From Zoogloea sp041908905 (GTDB lineage Bacteria > Pseudomonadota > Gammaproteobacteria > Burkholderiales > Rhodocyclaceae), in assembly GCF_041908905.1 (NCBI RefSeq), contig NZ_JAYREK010000008.1:1-64000 (forward strand): a stretch of 64,000 nucleotides of DNA, read 5' to 3'. Below, piece after piece: positions 32,473-41,256 of the stretch. Within the stretch, counting starts at the first letter, position 1. Every line of letters begins with the position of its first letter. Both the position numbers and the translations under genes were made by a program. Below the pieces are notes generated by a model that was not told the origin of the DNA, did not search any database, and was given only the letters and a program-made list of their open reading frames with translations.

Positions 32473-33921
32473 TCAGCCCCGGCCGTAGGTGTCTTCAAAG
32501 CGGACGATGTCGTCCTCGCCCAGATAGCTGCCCGACTGCACCTCGATGATCTCGAGGGGGAGCTTGCCCGGATTGGCCAGCCGGTGCACGTGGCCCAGCG
32601 GGATGTAGGTGGATTCGTTCTCGCCGAGCAGGAAGGTGCGCTCGCCGTTGGTGACCTCGGCGGTACCCTTCACCACGATCCAGTGCTCGGCCCGGTGGTG
32701 GTGCATCTGCAGGCTGAGGCTGGCACCCGGGTTCACGACGATGCGCTTCACCTGGAAGCGGGCACCGTTGTCGATGGAGTCGTACCAGCCCCAGGGCCGG
32801 TGGATCTTGCGGTGGGCCGAGGCCTGGCTGCGTTTGCCGGCCTTGAGGGCGGTGACGATCTGCTTGACGTCCTGGGTCTTGTCCTTGCTGGCCACCAGCA
32901 CCGCGTCGGGGGTCTCGACGATCACCGCACCCTCGAGGCCCACGCAGGCCACCAGGCGGTCCTGGGCATACACCAGGGTGTCGCGGCTGTCCTCGAAGAG
33001 TACGTCGCCGCGGGCCACGTTGCCGTTGCCGTCCTTGTCGGCGATCTGCCACAGGGCGTCCCAGGCGCCCACGTCCGACCAGCCGGCCGACATCGGCACC
33101 ACGCAGCCGGCGATGCCGAGGCCCTCGGCGGCGGCGAGCTTTTCCATCACCGCGTAGTCGATGGAATCCGACGGACAGGCCGCGAACGCCGCCTTGCCCA
33201 CCCGCACGAAGTCGGCGTCCCGCGCGCCGGCCTGCCAGGCTTCGGCGCAGGCCTGGGCCATCGCGGGCTGCAGGTGCCCGATGGCCTTCAGCCAGGTGCT
33301 GGCGCGAACCATGAAGAGGCCGCTGTTCCAGAGGTATTCGCCGCTGTCCAGGTAGCGCTGGGCGGTGGCGGCGTCGGGCTTCTCGACGAAGGCGGCGATG
33401 GCCTTGCTGCCGTCGGGCCGGTCGGCGCCGCAGCGGATGTAGCCGTAGCCCGTCTCGGCCCGGTCGGGGACGATGCCGAAGGTGACGATGGCGCCGTCGC
33501 GGGCCGCCGGAATGCCGGCATCGATGGCGGCCTGGAAGCCGGCGAGATCGGCGATCACGTGGTCGGCCGGCATCACCAGCAGCACCGGGTCGGCGTCGGC
33601 TGCGGCCAGGGCCGCCAGCGTCAGCGCCGGCGCGGTGTTGCGCCCGATAGGTTCCAGCACGATGTTGCCGCTGGCCCGCCCGGCCGAGCGCAGCTGCTCG
33701 GCGGTGACGAAGCGGTATTCCTCGTTGCACACTACGATCGGCGCGGCAGCCACCGGCAGCTGGCCGGCAAAGCCGGCGAGGCGGCCGGCGGTGGCCTGCA
33801 GCATGGTTTCGTTGCCGACCAGGGCGAGCAACTGCTTGGGATACTGCTCCCGGGAGAGCGGCCACAGGCGGGTGCCGGAGCCCCCGGAGAGGATGACGGG
33901 CTGGAGTTCGATGGAATGCAT
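32473..33921 (-). CDS. manC: Mannose-1-phosphate guanylyltransferase/mannose-6-phosphate isomerase (bifunctional)
   Basis: 482 residues from the ATG at 33921, the usual length for type II PMI-GMP enzymes (AlgA/XanB/CpsB). N-terminal pyrophosphorylase GGSGTRLWPLSREQYPKQ; C-terminal cupin isomerase domain RPWGWYDSIDNGARFQVKRI...QMHHHRAEHW. It makes GDP-mannose from mannose-1-P and isomerises fructose-6-P to mannose-6-P. GDP-mannose feeds the Gmd/Fcl steps of the polysaccharide locus at the left, although manC is over 30 kb away from it. Confidence 0.95.
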   Translation of the reverse strand: MHSIELQPVILSGGSGTRLWPLSREQYPKQLLALVGNETMLQATAGRLAGFAGQLPVAAAPIVVCNEEYRFVTAEQLRSAGRASGNIVLEPIGRNTAPALTLAALAAADADPVLLVMPADHVIADLAGFQAAIDAGIPAARDGAIVTFGIVPDRAETGYGYIRCGADRPDGSKAIAAFVEKPDAATAQRYLDSGEYLWNSGLFMVRASTWLKAIGHLQPAMAQACAEAWQAGARDADFVRVGKAAFAACPSDSIDYAVMEKLAAAEGLGIAGCVVPMSAGWSDVGAWDALWQIADKDGNGNVARGDVLFEDSRDTLVYAQDRLVACVGLEGAVIVETPDAVLVASKDKTQDVKQIVTALKAGKRSQASAHRKIHRPWGWYDSIDNGARFQVKRIVVNPGASLSLQMHHHRAEHWIVVKGTAEVTNGERTFLLGENESTYIPLGHVHRLANPGKLPLEIIEVQSGSYLGEDDIVRFEDTYGRG

Positions 33922-34041
33922 GACTGACAGTAAAGGGCGGAAATCGGACGGCGCCCCCGGCCCAAGGCCCTGGAGACGCCTGCTCAGCCGCCTTTCTAGC
34001 ACGAATCGGCGGGCGGATTCGTTACCATCAATCAACAGGCA

Positions 34042-34656
34042 TTATGCCGTCGGCGCAGGCGGCGCATCGGACAACCATGATCCGACCACCCGCTCGACTT
34101 CCTCAACCCCTGTCTTCTTGAGACTCGAGAACAATTGCACGGTGACCTGCTCGCCCAGGGGCGCGAGCTCCTTGCGCACCGCGGCCAGCGTGGCGGCGGC
34201 CTCGCTGCGGGTGAGCTTGTCGCTCTTGGTGAGGAGCACGTGGATCGGCCTACCGCTCGGCGCGAACCAGCCGATCATGGTGCGGTCGCGGTCCTTGAGG
34301 GGGTGGCGCGAATCCATGATCAGCACCAGGCCGATCAGGTTGGGGCGGCGGGTGAGGTAGTCCTCGAGGAGGTGCTGCCACTGGCGGCGCACGGCCTCGG
34401 GAACTTCGGCATAGCCGTAGCCGGGCAGATCGACCAGCACCGCGCCGTTCTGCAGCCGGAAGAAGTTGATCAGCTGGGTGCGGCCGGGCGTCTTCGAGAC
34501 GAAGGCGAGGCGCGTGTGGTTGGCCAGGGTGTTGATGGCGCTCGACTTGCCGGCATTGGAGCGACCGGCGAAAGCCACCTCGAGGCCCCGCGGCGGCGGC
34601 AGGCCGCTGGGCTTGGCGATCGAGATTTCGAACTGGGCGTTGCGGAAAAGGGACAT
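34042..34656 (-). CDS. engB: Ribosome biogenesis GTPase YihA/EngB
   Basis: 204 residues from the ATG at 34656. G1 GRSNAGKSS, G2 around TPGRTQ, G3 DLPGYG, G4 LTKSD: a small TrmE-Era family GTPase needed for 50S subunit assembly. An upstream in-frame extension would enter the divergent cytochrome c4 gene and lacks homology. Cytochrome c4 divergent from engB is a common betaproteobacterial order. Confidence 0.95.
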   Translation of the reverse strand: MSLFRNAQFEISIAKPSGLPPPRGLEVAFAGRSNAGKSSAINTLANHTRLAFVSKTPGRTQLINFFRLQNGAVLVDLPGYGYAEVPEAVRRQWQHLLEDYLTRRPNLIGLVLIMDSRHPLKDRDRTMIGWFAPSGRPIHVLLTKSDKLTRSEAAATLAAVRKELAPLGEQVTVQLFSSLKKTGVEEVERVVGSWLSDAPPAPTA

Positions 34657-34777
34657 GGATGGGCCGACCTGGCCGCGGCGGGCCTTGGCCTGCCGTGCCA
34701 CTGCGTCGCGCAAATGACTGGAGTTAATATAGAATAGCAGGTTTGAGACACCCACATTCTTGGCTTCCGAGGACATC

Positions 34778-35413
34778 ATGATCAAGCGTTCCCTGCTGCT
34801 TTCGCTGCTTCTGGCCGCCACCGCGGCTCAGGCCCAAGACAAGGCCGCCGCCCAGCCCGATATGGCCAAGGCGAAACAGACTGCCGAACAGGTCTGCGCG
34901 GCCTGCCACGGCGCCGACGGCAACAGCCAGATCCCCGCCAACCCCAAGCTCGCCGGCCAGCATGCGGAATACCTCCTCAAGCAGCTCCGCAACTTCAAGA
35001 GCCAGGACGGCAAGCCCGCCGAGCGCGTGAACGGCATCATGGGCGGCATGGTTGCGGCCCTGTCCGACGATGACATGAAGGGCCTCGCCGCCCACTTCGC
35101 GAGCCAGGAGCAGAAGCCCGAATCCGCCAAGAACAAGGCCTCCATCGAGCTCGGCCAGCGCCTGTGGCGCGCCGGCGACCTGAAGCGCGGCATCCCGGCC
35201 TGCGCCGCCTGCCACGGCCCCGCCGGTGCCGGCCTGCCCGCCCAGTACCCGCGCCTGTCCGGCCAGTTCGCCGACTACACCGAAGCCCAGCTGAAGTCCT
35301 TCCGTGCCGGCGAGCGCGCCAACGACCCGGCCAAGATGATGCGCACCATCGCGCTCAAGATGACCGACCCGGAAATCAAGGCGGTTTCCGACTACGCGGC
35401 CGGCCTGCGCTGA
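34778..35413 (+). CDS. Cytochrome c4 (dihaem periplasmic)
   Basis: 211 residues from the ATG at 34778 with GAGGA upstream. Signal peptide MIKRSLLLSLLLAATAAQA, then two similar cytochrome c domains with haem sites CAACHGADG and CAACHGPAG and distal Met ligands (GGMV and KMMR regions). Electron carrier between the bc1 complex and terminal oxidases. Haem attachment would be done by the ResB/CcsA system encoded immediately downstream. Followed by a terminator. Confidence 0.95.
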   Translation: MIKRSLLLSLLLAATAAQAQDKAAAQPDMAKAKQTAEQVCAACHGADGNSQIPANPKLAGQHAEYLLKQLRNFKSQDGKPAERVNGIMGGMVAALSDDDMKGLAAHFASQEQKPESAKNKASIELGQRLWRAGDLKRGIPACAACHGPAGAGLPAQYPRLSGQFADYTEAQLKSFRAGERANDPAKMMRTIALKMTDPEIKAVSDYAAGLR

Positions 35414-35497
35414 GCGACGGCCGCCCCCGGGGCCACGCGTGCCGCGGCCCCGCCCCCCGAGGGGGCAGCAGGCAATTGACGGTCCGGTCGGGCCGAC

Positions 35498-35533
35498 GGA
35501 AGGGGTGGTCGAGGCCGCCCCTTCCTGTTTTAT
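35498..35533 (+). terminator. Terminator after cytochrome c4
   Basis: GGAAGGGG (35498-35505) pairs with CCCCTTCC (35518-35525), extended by two inner pairs, followed by TGTTTTAT. Confidence 0.65.
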
Positions 35534-35621
35534 GGTCCCGGCCCCGTCACCCGGCCCAGCCTGCCGATTCACGACCCTGGCCACGGCGCCATCGACCTGA
35601 CCCTCCACCGCGAAAGCATCC

Positions 35622-37673
35622 ATGCGACACCGCAGCACCTCCCGCGCCCTTTACGAACTGCTCAGTTCGATGCGCTTCGCGATCAGCCTGCTGACCATCC
35701 TCGGCATCGCCTCCATCATCGGGACGGTGCTCAAGCAGAACGAGCCCTACAACAACTACCTCAACCAGTTCGGCCCCTTCTGGTTCCCGGTCTTCGAGAA
35801 GCTCGAGCTGTATTCGGTTTACAACTCGGTGTGGTTCCTGACGATCCTGGGCTTCCTGGTGCTGTCGACCAGCGCCTGCATCGTCCGCCAGACCCGCCCG
35901 ATGCTGCGTGACATGCGCAGCTTCCGCGAGAGCGCCCGCGAGAGCTCCCTCGCCCAGTTCCAGCACCACGCCCGGCTGGGCACGAGCCTCGACGCCGATG
36001 CAGCCCGCCAGGCCACCGAAACCTATCTCGCCGGGGCCGGCTTCCAGGTGCGCGCCAACCCGCGCGACGACGGCCTGCTGCTGGCCGCCAAGCAGGGCAG
36101 CTGGACCCGCATCGGCTACTTCCTGGCCCACGCCGCCATCGTGCTGATCTGCCTCGGCGGCCTGCTCGACGGCAACCTGCCCCTCAAGGCCCAGATGGCC
36201 CTGGGCGGCAAGGTCGTCACCTCGGGCAACCAGCTGATCTCCGACATCAAGCCCGAGAGCCGCCTCGGCCTCGACAACTGGAGCTTCCGCGGCAACGTGT
36301 TCATCCCCGAGGGCAAGAGCGCCAACGTGGCGGTGCTCAACGTGCAGGACGGCATCCTGCTGCAGGACCTGCCCTTCACCGTGTCGCTGCACAAGTTCCA
36401 CCTCGAGCACTACGACACCGGGATGCCCAAGCGCTTCGCCAGCGACATCCTGATCACCGACAACGCCACCGGCAAGTCGGTCGAGAAGACCATCGAGGTG
36501 AACAAGCCCTTCGAGTTCGACGGCATCATGATGTACCAGGCCAGCTTCGAGGACGGCGGCTCGCGCCTCAAGCTGCTCGGCCACGACCTGCGCCCGACCG
36601 GGCCGGCCGCCCCCTTCCCCGCCGAGGCGGCGGTGGGCGACAGCATCAAGCTCGCCAACGGGGGGCTCGACTACACCGTCGAGGTCGGTAGCTTCCGCGC
36701 CTTCAACATCGAGAACATGGCCAACGAGGAGGCCGCCGAGACGAGCACCGTCGCCCGCCTCGAGAAACACCTGGGCAGCGGCGCCAAGTCGCCCACCCGA
36801 AAAGACATGAAGAACGTCGGCCCGAGCTTCCAGTACAAGCTGCGGGATTCCGCCGGCCAGGCCCGCGAATACCAGAACTACATGCAGCCGATCGAGCAGG
36901 ACGGCGCCTGGTACATGCTGTCGGGGATGCGCGAGAGCCCGTCGGCGCCCTTCCGCTTCATGCGCATCCCCGTTGACGAGGACGGCCGGATCGACACCGC
37001 GCTGGCGATCCGCCGCGTGCTGCTCGACAAGGCGCGCCACGCCGAGCTCGCGCGCCAGTTCGCGGCGGTGATGGTCGGCCCGGACGCCGGCCCGGCCGTG
37101 CGCAGCCGCATGCAGGACACCACCGCCAAGACCCTCGAACTCTTCGCCGTGGGCGGCTTCGAGAGCGTCGGCAAGTTCATCGAGAGCACCATCCCCGAGG
37201 CCGAGCGCGAGAAGGCTGCCGACGTCTTCATCAAGATCCTCGAAGGCGCCGGCTGGGAGGCCTGGAAGCTCGCCCGCGCCACGGCCGGCCAGCCGCCCCT
37301 CGAAATGAACGGGGTGCGCGCCCGCCTGCTGCGCGACACCCTCAACGCCACCAGCGACAGCCTGCACTACGGCGCGCCGGTGTATCTGCAGCTCGCCGGC
37401 TTCGACGAGGTGCGCGCCACCGTGCTGCAGGTCACCCGCTCGCCGGGCAAGCCCATCGTCTATCTCGGCTCGCTGCTGCTGGTGCTGGGCGTCTTCGCGA
37501 TGCTCTATATTCGCGAACGTCGGCTCTTCGTGCTGATCAAAGCTTCCGGTGAGACCCTGGTGGCCCTCAGCTCCAACCGCAAGTCGCTGGACGTGGACGA
37601 GAGCTTCCGCCAGCACCGTGACGCCCTCGCCGCCCTGCTCAACCCGAACGCCGGGCCGTCCGCCCGCCCCTGA
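35622..37673 (+). CDS. resB: Cytochrome c biogenesis protein ResB/CcsB (system II)
   Basis: 683 residues. N-terminal membrane helices (FAISLLTILGIASIIGTVLKQNEPYNNYLNQFGPFW is the diagnostic region), a third helix about 160-185, a long periplasmic domain, and a last helix (VYLGSLLLVLGVFAML) with the RRLFVL tail. Holds apocytochrome c and, with CcsA, delivers haem for covalent attachment. It lies 18 bp before ccsA, forming one operon. Confidence 0.95.
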   Translation: MRHRSTSRALYELLSSMRFAISLLTILGIASIIGTVLKQNEPYNNYLNQFGPFWFPVFEKLELYSVYNSVWFLTILGFLVLSTSACIVRQTRPMLRDMRSFRESARESSLAQFQHHARLGTSLDADAARQATETYLAGAGFQVRANPRDDGLLLAAKQGSWTRIGYFLAHAAIVLICLGGLLDGNLPLKAQMALGGKVVTSGNQLISDIKPESRLGLDNWSFRGNVFIPEGKSANVAVLNVQDGILLQDLPFTVSLHKFHLEHYDTGMPKRFASDILITDNATGKSVEKTIEVNKPFEFDGIMMYQASFEDGGSRLKLLGHDLRPTGPAAPFPAEAAVGDSIKLANGGLDYTVEVGSFRAFNIENMANEEAAETSTVARLEKHLGSGAKSPTRKDMKNVGPSFQYKLRDSAGQAREYQNYMQPIEQDGAWYMLSGMRESPSAPFRFMRIPVDEDGRIDTALAIRRVLLDKARHAELARQFAAVMVGPDAGPAVRSRMQDTTAKTLELFAVGGFESVGKFIESTIPEAEREKAADVFIKILEGAGWEAWKLARATAGQPPLEMNGVRARLLRDTLNATSDSLHYGAPVYLQLAGFDEVRATVLQVTRSPGKPIVYLGSLLLVLGVFAMLYIRERRLFVLIKASGETLVALSSNRKSLDVDESFRQHRDALAALLNPNAGPSARP

Positions 37674-37691
37674 TGTGAGGATTGCCCGACC

Positions 37692-38831
37692 ATGGAAATC
37701 GCCCATCCCACCCATTCCCGCATGAAGCGCCCCACCGGCATCGGCGACTGGCTGTTCGCCCTCGCGCTGGCCGGCGGCGCGGTGTTCGCGCTGCGCCAGT
37801 ACGGCGGCTTCATGGACGTTTACGACAAGGCCATCCTGCTGCTGGTGGTGCCGGGCCTGGCGGCCGTCGGCTGGGCCTGGAAGCCCTTCCGGGTCTTCCT
37901 CGTTGCCGCGGCGGCCCTGGCGCTGGGCAGCATCTCGCTCTACCAGGGCGACCTCGCCCGGGCCGAGCAGGTGTTCTTCCTCAAGTACCTCATCTCCAGC
38001 CAGACGGCGATCATGTGGATGAGCGCCCTCGTCTTCATCGCCACCGGCGCCTACTGGCTGGGCCTGCTGGCCCGCTCCGACTTTGCCGAGAAGACCGGCT
38101 CGGCCCTCACCTGGTGCGCGGTCACGATGGGCACCACCGGGCTGCTGGTGCGCTGGTACGAGAGCTACCTGATCGGCACCGACGTGGGCCACATCCCGGT
38201 GAGCAACCTCTACGAGGTGTTCGTGCTGTTCTCGCTGATCACCGGCCTGCTCTACCTGTTCTACGAAGGCCGCTACGCCACCCGGCGGATGGGCGCCTTC
38301 GTGCTGCTGGTGATCTCGGCGGCGGTGGCCTTCCTGCTGTGGTACAGCTTCTCCCGCGAGGCCCACGAGATCCAGCCGCTGATCCCGGCCCTGCAGAGCT
38401 ACTGGATGAAGGTCCACGTGCCGGCCAACTTCATCGGTTACGGCGCCTTCGCGCTGGCCGCGATGATCGGCGTGGCCGACCTGCTGGTGCGCCGCGGCAT
38501 CCTGGCGAGCCGCCTGCCGAGCCTGGAGGTGCTGGGCGACGTGATGTACAAGGCGATCGCCATCGGCTTCGCGTTCTTCACCATCGCCACCATCCTCGGC
38601 GCCCTGTGGGCCGCCGAAGCCTGGGGCACCTACTGGCAGTGGGACCCCAAGGAAACCTGGGCCTTCATCGTGTGGCTCAACTACGCCGCCTGGCTGCACA
38701 TCCGCCTCACCAAGGGCCTGCGCGGCCCGCTGCTGGCCTGGTGGGCGGTGATCGGCCTGCTGGTGACGGCCTTCGCCTTCGTCGGCGTCAACATGTTCCT
38801 GTCAGGCCTGCACTCCTACGGCTCGCTCTGA
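37692..38831 (+). CDS. ccsA: Cytochrome c assembly haem-handling protein CcsA/ResC (system II)
   Basis: 379 residues, about eight helices. The Trp-rich WWD-type haem motif WGTYWQWDPKETW near residue 316 is intact, with conserved His residues in VGHIPVSNLYE and HIRLTKGL. Partner of ResB in haem export and ligation. The stop codon is one base from the end of the convergent DUF455 gene, so the 3' ends abut. Confidence 0.95.
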   Translation: MEIAHPTHSRMKRPTGIGDWLFALALAGGAVFALRQYGGFMDVYDKAILLLVVPGLAAVGWAWKPFRVFLVAAAALALGSISLYQGDLARAEQVFFLKYLISSQTAIMWMSALVFIATGAYWLGLLARSDFAEKTGSALTWCAVTMGTTGLLVRWYESYLIGTDVGHIPVSNLYEVFVLFSLITGLLYLFYEGRYATRRMGAFVLLVISAAVAFLLWYSFSREAHEIQPLIPALQSYWMKVHVPANFIGYGAFALAAMIGVADLLVRRGILASRLPSLEVLGDVMYKAIAIGFAFFTIATILGALWAAEAWGTYWQWDPKETWAFIVWLNYAAWLHIRLTKGLRGPLLAWWAVIGLLVTAFAFVGVNMFLSGLHSYGSL

Positions 38832-38832
38832 T

Positions 38833-39657
38833 TCAGCCCCGCCCCCGCCGGCCCGCCTCTAGGCGGGCGATCTCGGCCGCACTGAAGCCCGCCCTCCGTC
38901 GGGCTTCCACATTGAGGGGGCGCGGCGGCCACGGGGCGTCAAAATCCGCCATCAGAGCCAGATAGGTGGCCTCCGGCTCCAGGCCGCGTTCGGCACAAAA
39001 ATGGCGAAACCAGCGGTCGCCCAGCGCCACGTGGCCGATCTCGTCGCGCAGGATGATGTCCAGCACCGCGATGCTCGCCTCATCGCCGATGCGGCGCAGG
39101 TTGGCAACGATCGGCGGCGTGGCGTCCAGGCCGCGCGCCTCCAGCACCCGCGGCACCAGGGCCATCCGGGCGAGCGGGTCGGCGGCGGTCTTGACGGCCA
39201 TGTCCCACAGGCCGCGGTGGGCGGGGAAGTCGCCGTAGCCGTAACCCAGCTCGGCGAGCCGGCCGCTCACCAGACCGAAGTGGTACGCCTCCTCCTGCGC
39301 CACCTGCAGCCAGCCGTCGTAGTAGTCGTCGGGCAGCCCCCGGAAGCGATACACGCAGTCGAGGGCCAGGTTGATCGCGTTGAATTCGATGTGGGCGATG
39401 GCGTGCAGCAGCGCCGCATGCCCCTCCGGCGAGCCCGGCTTGCGGCGGGGCACCGCCGTGTGGGGAATCAGCTCGGGGCGCACCGGACGGCCGGCGTCTT
39501 CCACCGCCAGCACCGGGCAGGTGCTGGTGACGGGCACAGGCAGGAGGCCGGCGGCGCGGTCGTTGCAGAGAGAAGCCACGGCCGCCACCTTGTCGGCCGG
39601 CTCACCGCACATCAGGGCCCGATAGGCACGGGCGTGCAGGTCATCGTATTCAGGCAT
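38833..39657 (-). CDS. DUF455 family ferritin-like protein
   Basis: 274 residues from the ATG at 39657. The di-iron-like helices are recognisable: HAIAHIEFNAINLALD, VAQEEAYHFGLVSGRL and RDEIGHVALGDRWF (E/H pairs at each). DUF455 proteins belong to the ferritin-like superfamily and resemble MiaE hydroxylases; the substrate is unknown. Convergent with ccsA with no gap. Confidence 0.88.
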   Translation of the reverse strand: MPEYDDLHARAYRALMCGEPADKVAAVASLCNDRAAGLLPVPVTSTCPVLAVEDAGRPVRPELIPHTAVPRRKPGSPEGHAALLHAIAHIEFNAINLALDCVYRFRGLPDDYYDGWLQVAQEEAYHFGLVSGRLAELGYGYGDFPAHRGLWDMAVKTAADPLARMALVPRVLEARGLDATPPIVANLRRIGDEASIAVLDIILRDEIGHVALGDRWFRHFCAERGLEPEATYLALMADFDAPWPPRPLNVEARRRAGFSAAEIARLEAGRRGRG

Positions 39658-39708
39658 GGGGGCGGATGGTAGCAGCTCCCGCCCGGCGACGAGCGGCGGC
39701 AGGCGTGC

Positions 39709-39740
39709 AAAAAAAAGGCCGCACCCTTGCCGGTGCGGCC
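39709..39740 (-). terminator. Terminator after the phasin gene
   Basis: An 8-bp stem GGCCGCAC/GTGCGGCC with an 8-nt loop followed on the minus strand by eight T, 35 bp after the phasin stop codon and before the DUF455 gene. Confidence 0.88.
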
Positions 39741-39774
39741 TCAACCCTTGAAGCTGTTGTGTCTGGCGTACGGC

Positions 39775-40335
39775 TCAGGCGGCCTTGCGCCTGGCGGCCT
39801 GCGGCGCCTTGGTGGCGGCACCCACGGCTCCGCGAAGCGCCAGCAGGTTGGCGTCGGTGATGTCCTGGATCTGGGCGCCGACCTTGTTCATGTTTTCCAT
39901 CGCGGCGATCTGGGTGTCGAGGCTCTTGCAAAGGGCGTCGAAGACCACCGCAAAGCCTTCCGGCGCGCCTTCGGCGATGCGGCCGATCTGCGCCTGCATC
40001 TGGCGGGTCGCCTCGACGGCCGACTGCTGGGCCACGGCAGCCAGGATGTCGCGGGTTTCGACGAGCAGTTCGTAGTGACCGCGGGCGCAGTCGGCGGCAC
40101 GGGCGATGCCCGGCTTGACGTGGGTTTCCTGCCACTGCAGGAAGGAAGCCGGCTCCTTGACTTCGAGCAGGGCCTGGACGGCGGCCAGCGCGTCACGGGT
40201 GGAGGCGAGGCCGGCGTCGAACTGCAGGCGGGTCATCTTCTCGAGCTGGGCGCTGAGGCTTTGACCGAATTCGGCGATACGATCGAACGAGACGGGGTTG
40301 AACGGGACGAACGCGCTGAAATCCTTGGCAAACAT
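39775..40335 (-). CDS. phaP: Phasin family granule-associated protein
   Basis: 186 residues from the ATG at 40335 (AGGAAG six bases upstream; an ATG at 40350 is possible). Phasin_2 pattern: FNPVSFDRIAEFGQSLSAQL, TRDALAAVQALLEVKEPASFLQWQ, and an Ala-rich amphipathic helical body with a basic C-terminus (ARRKAA). It coats PHA granules and limits their size. A TGTGCAGTGCACA palindrome lies about 110 bp upstream and may be the PhaR site. It is 11 kb from the PHA synthase cluster. Confidence 0.92.
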   Translation of the reverse strand: MFAKDFSAFVPFNPVSFDRIAEFGQSLSAQLEKMTRLQFDAGLASTRDALAAVQALLEVKEPASFLQWQETHVKPGIARAADCARGHYELLVETRDILAAVAQQSAVEATRQMQAQIGRIAEGAPEGFAVVFDALCKSLDTQIAAMENMNKVGAQIQDITDANLLALRGAVGAATKAPQAARRKAA

Positions 40336-40443
40336 TCCTTGCTTCCTCATGATTGAAAAGGCAGCCGGCCTGGACTAGAGGGTTGTCTCCTCCACCTCTC
40401 CGGGTGATCTTCCGCTCTGTGGCCGTGCTTGCGAAGCACCGCG

Positions 40444-40456
40444 TGTGCAGTGCACA
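40444..40456. promoter_or_regulatory. Perfect palindrome TGTGCAGTGCACA upstream of the phasin gene
   Basis: Two 6-bp arms around a central G, about 110 bp before the phaP start. It contains, on the minus strand, the TGCACTGC core found upstream of phaR and phaB. Phasin promoters are the classic PhaR target, so a PhaR operator is inferred. Confidence 0.55.
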
Positions 40457-40575
40457 ACAGCGCGAAGTGTGCCAAATTTGCGCACCCCGCCAAATCCGGC
40501 GTTTCCCCTTCAGACATCAGGGAAAACCCGGAACGCGCGCCGTGCCGGGGCTGCCAGGCCGTGACGCGGCCCCCC

Positions 40576-41208
40576 TCAGGGCCCGCTCTTCGGCTCGGCC
40601 GACCAGCCGATGCTGACGACGAGGCGCACGAGCTCGGCCAGGGAATCGACCTGGAGCTTTTCCATCACCCGGGAGCGGTGCTGCTCGACGGTCTTCATGC
40701 TGATGCCGAGGTCTTCGGCGATCTGCTTGTTGAGGCGGCCGGCGACCATGCCGGCCATGACCTCGGATTCACGGGTGGTCAGGCTGGCGATGCGGGCCTG
40801 GATCTCGGCCAGCCGGGCGCGGGCAGCCCGCTGGGCGGCGGCAAGCTGGACGGCCTCCTGAATCCGGTCGAGGAGCGCCTGCTCGTTGAAGGGCTTCTGC
40901 AGGAAATCGAAGGCGCCGTCACGCATGGCCCGGGCAACCATCGGGACATCCCCGTGGGCCGACACGAAGATGATGGGCAGGTCGTGCCCGAGACGGACGA
41001 GGCGCTCCTGCAGCCCCATGCCGCTGAGCCCCGGCATGCGGACGTCCAGCACCAGGCAGTGGGCCCGGCGCAAGGTCTCGTCGTCGGCCAGGATCTCGAG
41101 GGCACTGGCGAAGCTGCGCACCGGCAGCCCCAGGGTTTCGATGAGCAGACTGGTGGATAGCCGGACGGCGTCATCGTCGTCCACCACGCATACGAGCGGA
41201 TCATCCAT
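40576..41208 (-). CDS. FixJ/LuxR-family response regulator
   Basis: 210 residues. Receiver domain with VVDDDDAVR, phosphoacceptor Asp55 in CLVLDVRMPG, Ser/Thr in FVSAHGD and Lys105 in LQKPF; C-terminal LuxR helix-turn-helix (LTTRESEVMAGMVAGRLNKQIAEDLGISMKTVEQHR). FixJ-type, transcription activator or repressor when phosphorylated. It follows the PAS kinase gene by 48 bp and is its likely partner. Upstream of the phasin gene on the same strand; a role in carbon or redox control is only conjecture. Confidence 0.92.
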   Translation of the reverse strand: MDDPLVCVVDDDDAVRLSTSLLIETLGLPVRSFASALEILADDETLRRAHCLVLDVRMPGLSGMGLQERLVRLGHDLPIIFVSAHGDVPMVARAMRDGAFDFLQKPFNEQALLDRIQEAVQLAAAQRAARARLAEIQARIASLTTRESEVMAGMVAGRLNKQIAEDLGISMKTVEQHRSRVMEKLQVDSLAELVRLVVSIGWSAEPKSGP

Positions 41209-41256
41209 CTCAGGCCTCCTGCCGGCTTGCCGCGCCCGACGGCGGCGGCACCGGCT

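Noticed and set aside
35547..38699. Very long minus-strand frame opposite resB and ccsA
   Set aside because: Covers two validated membrane-protein genes; translation is low-complexity Ala/Gly/Glu/His-rich.
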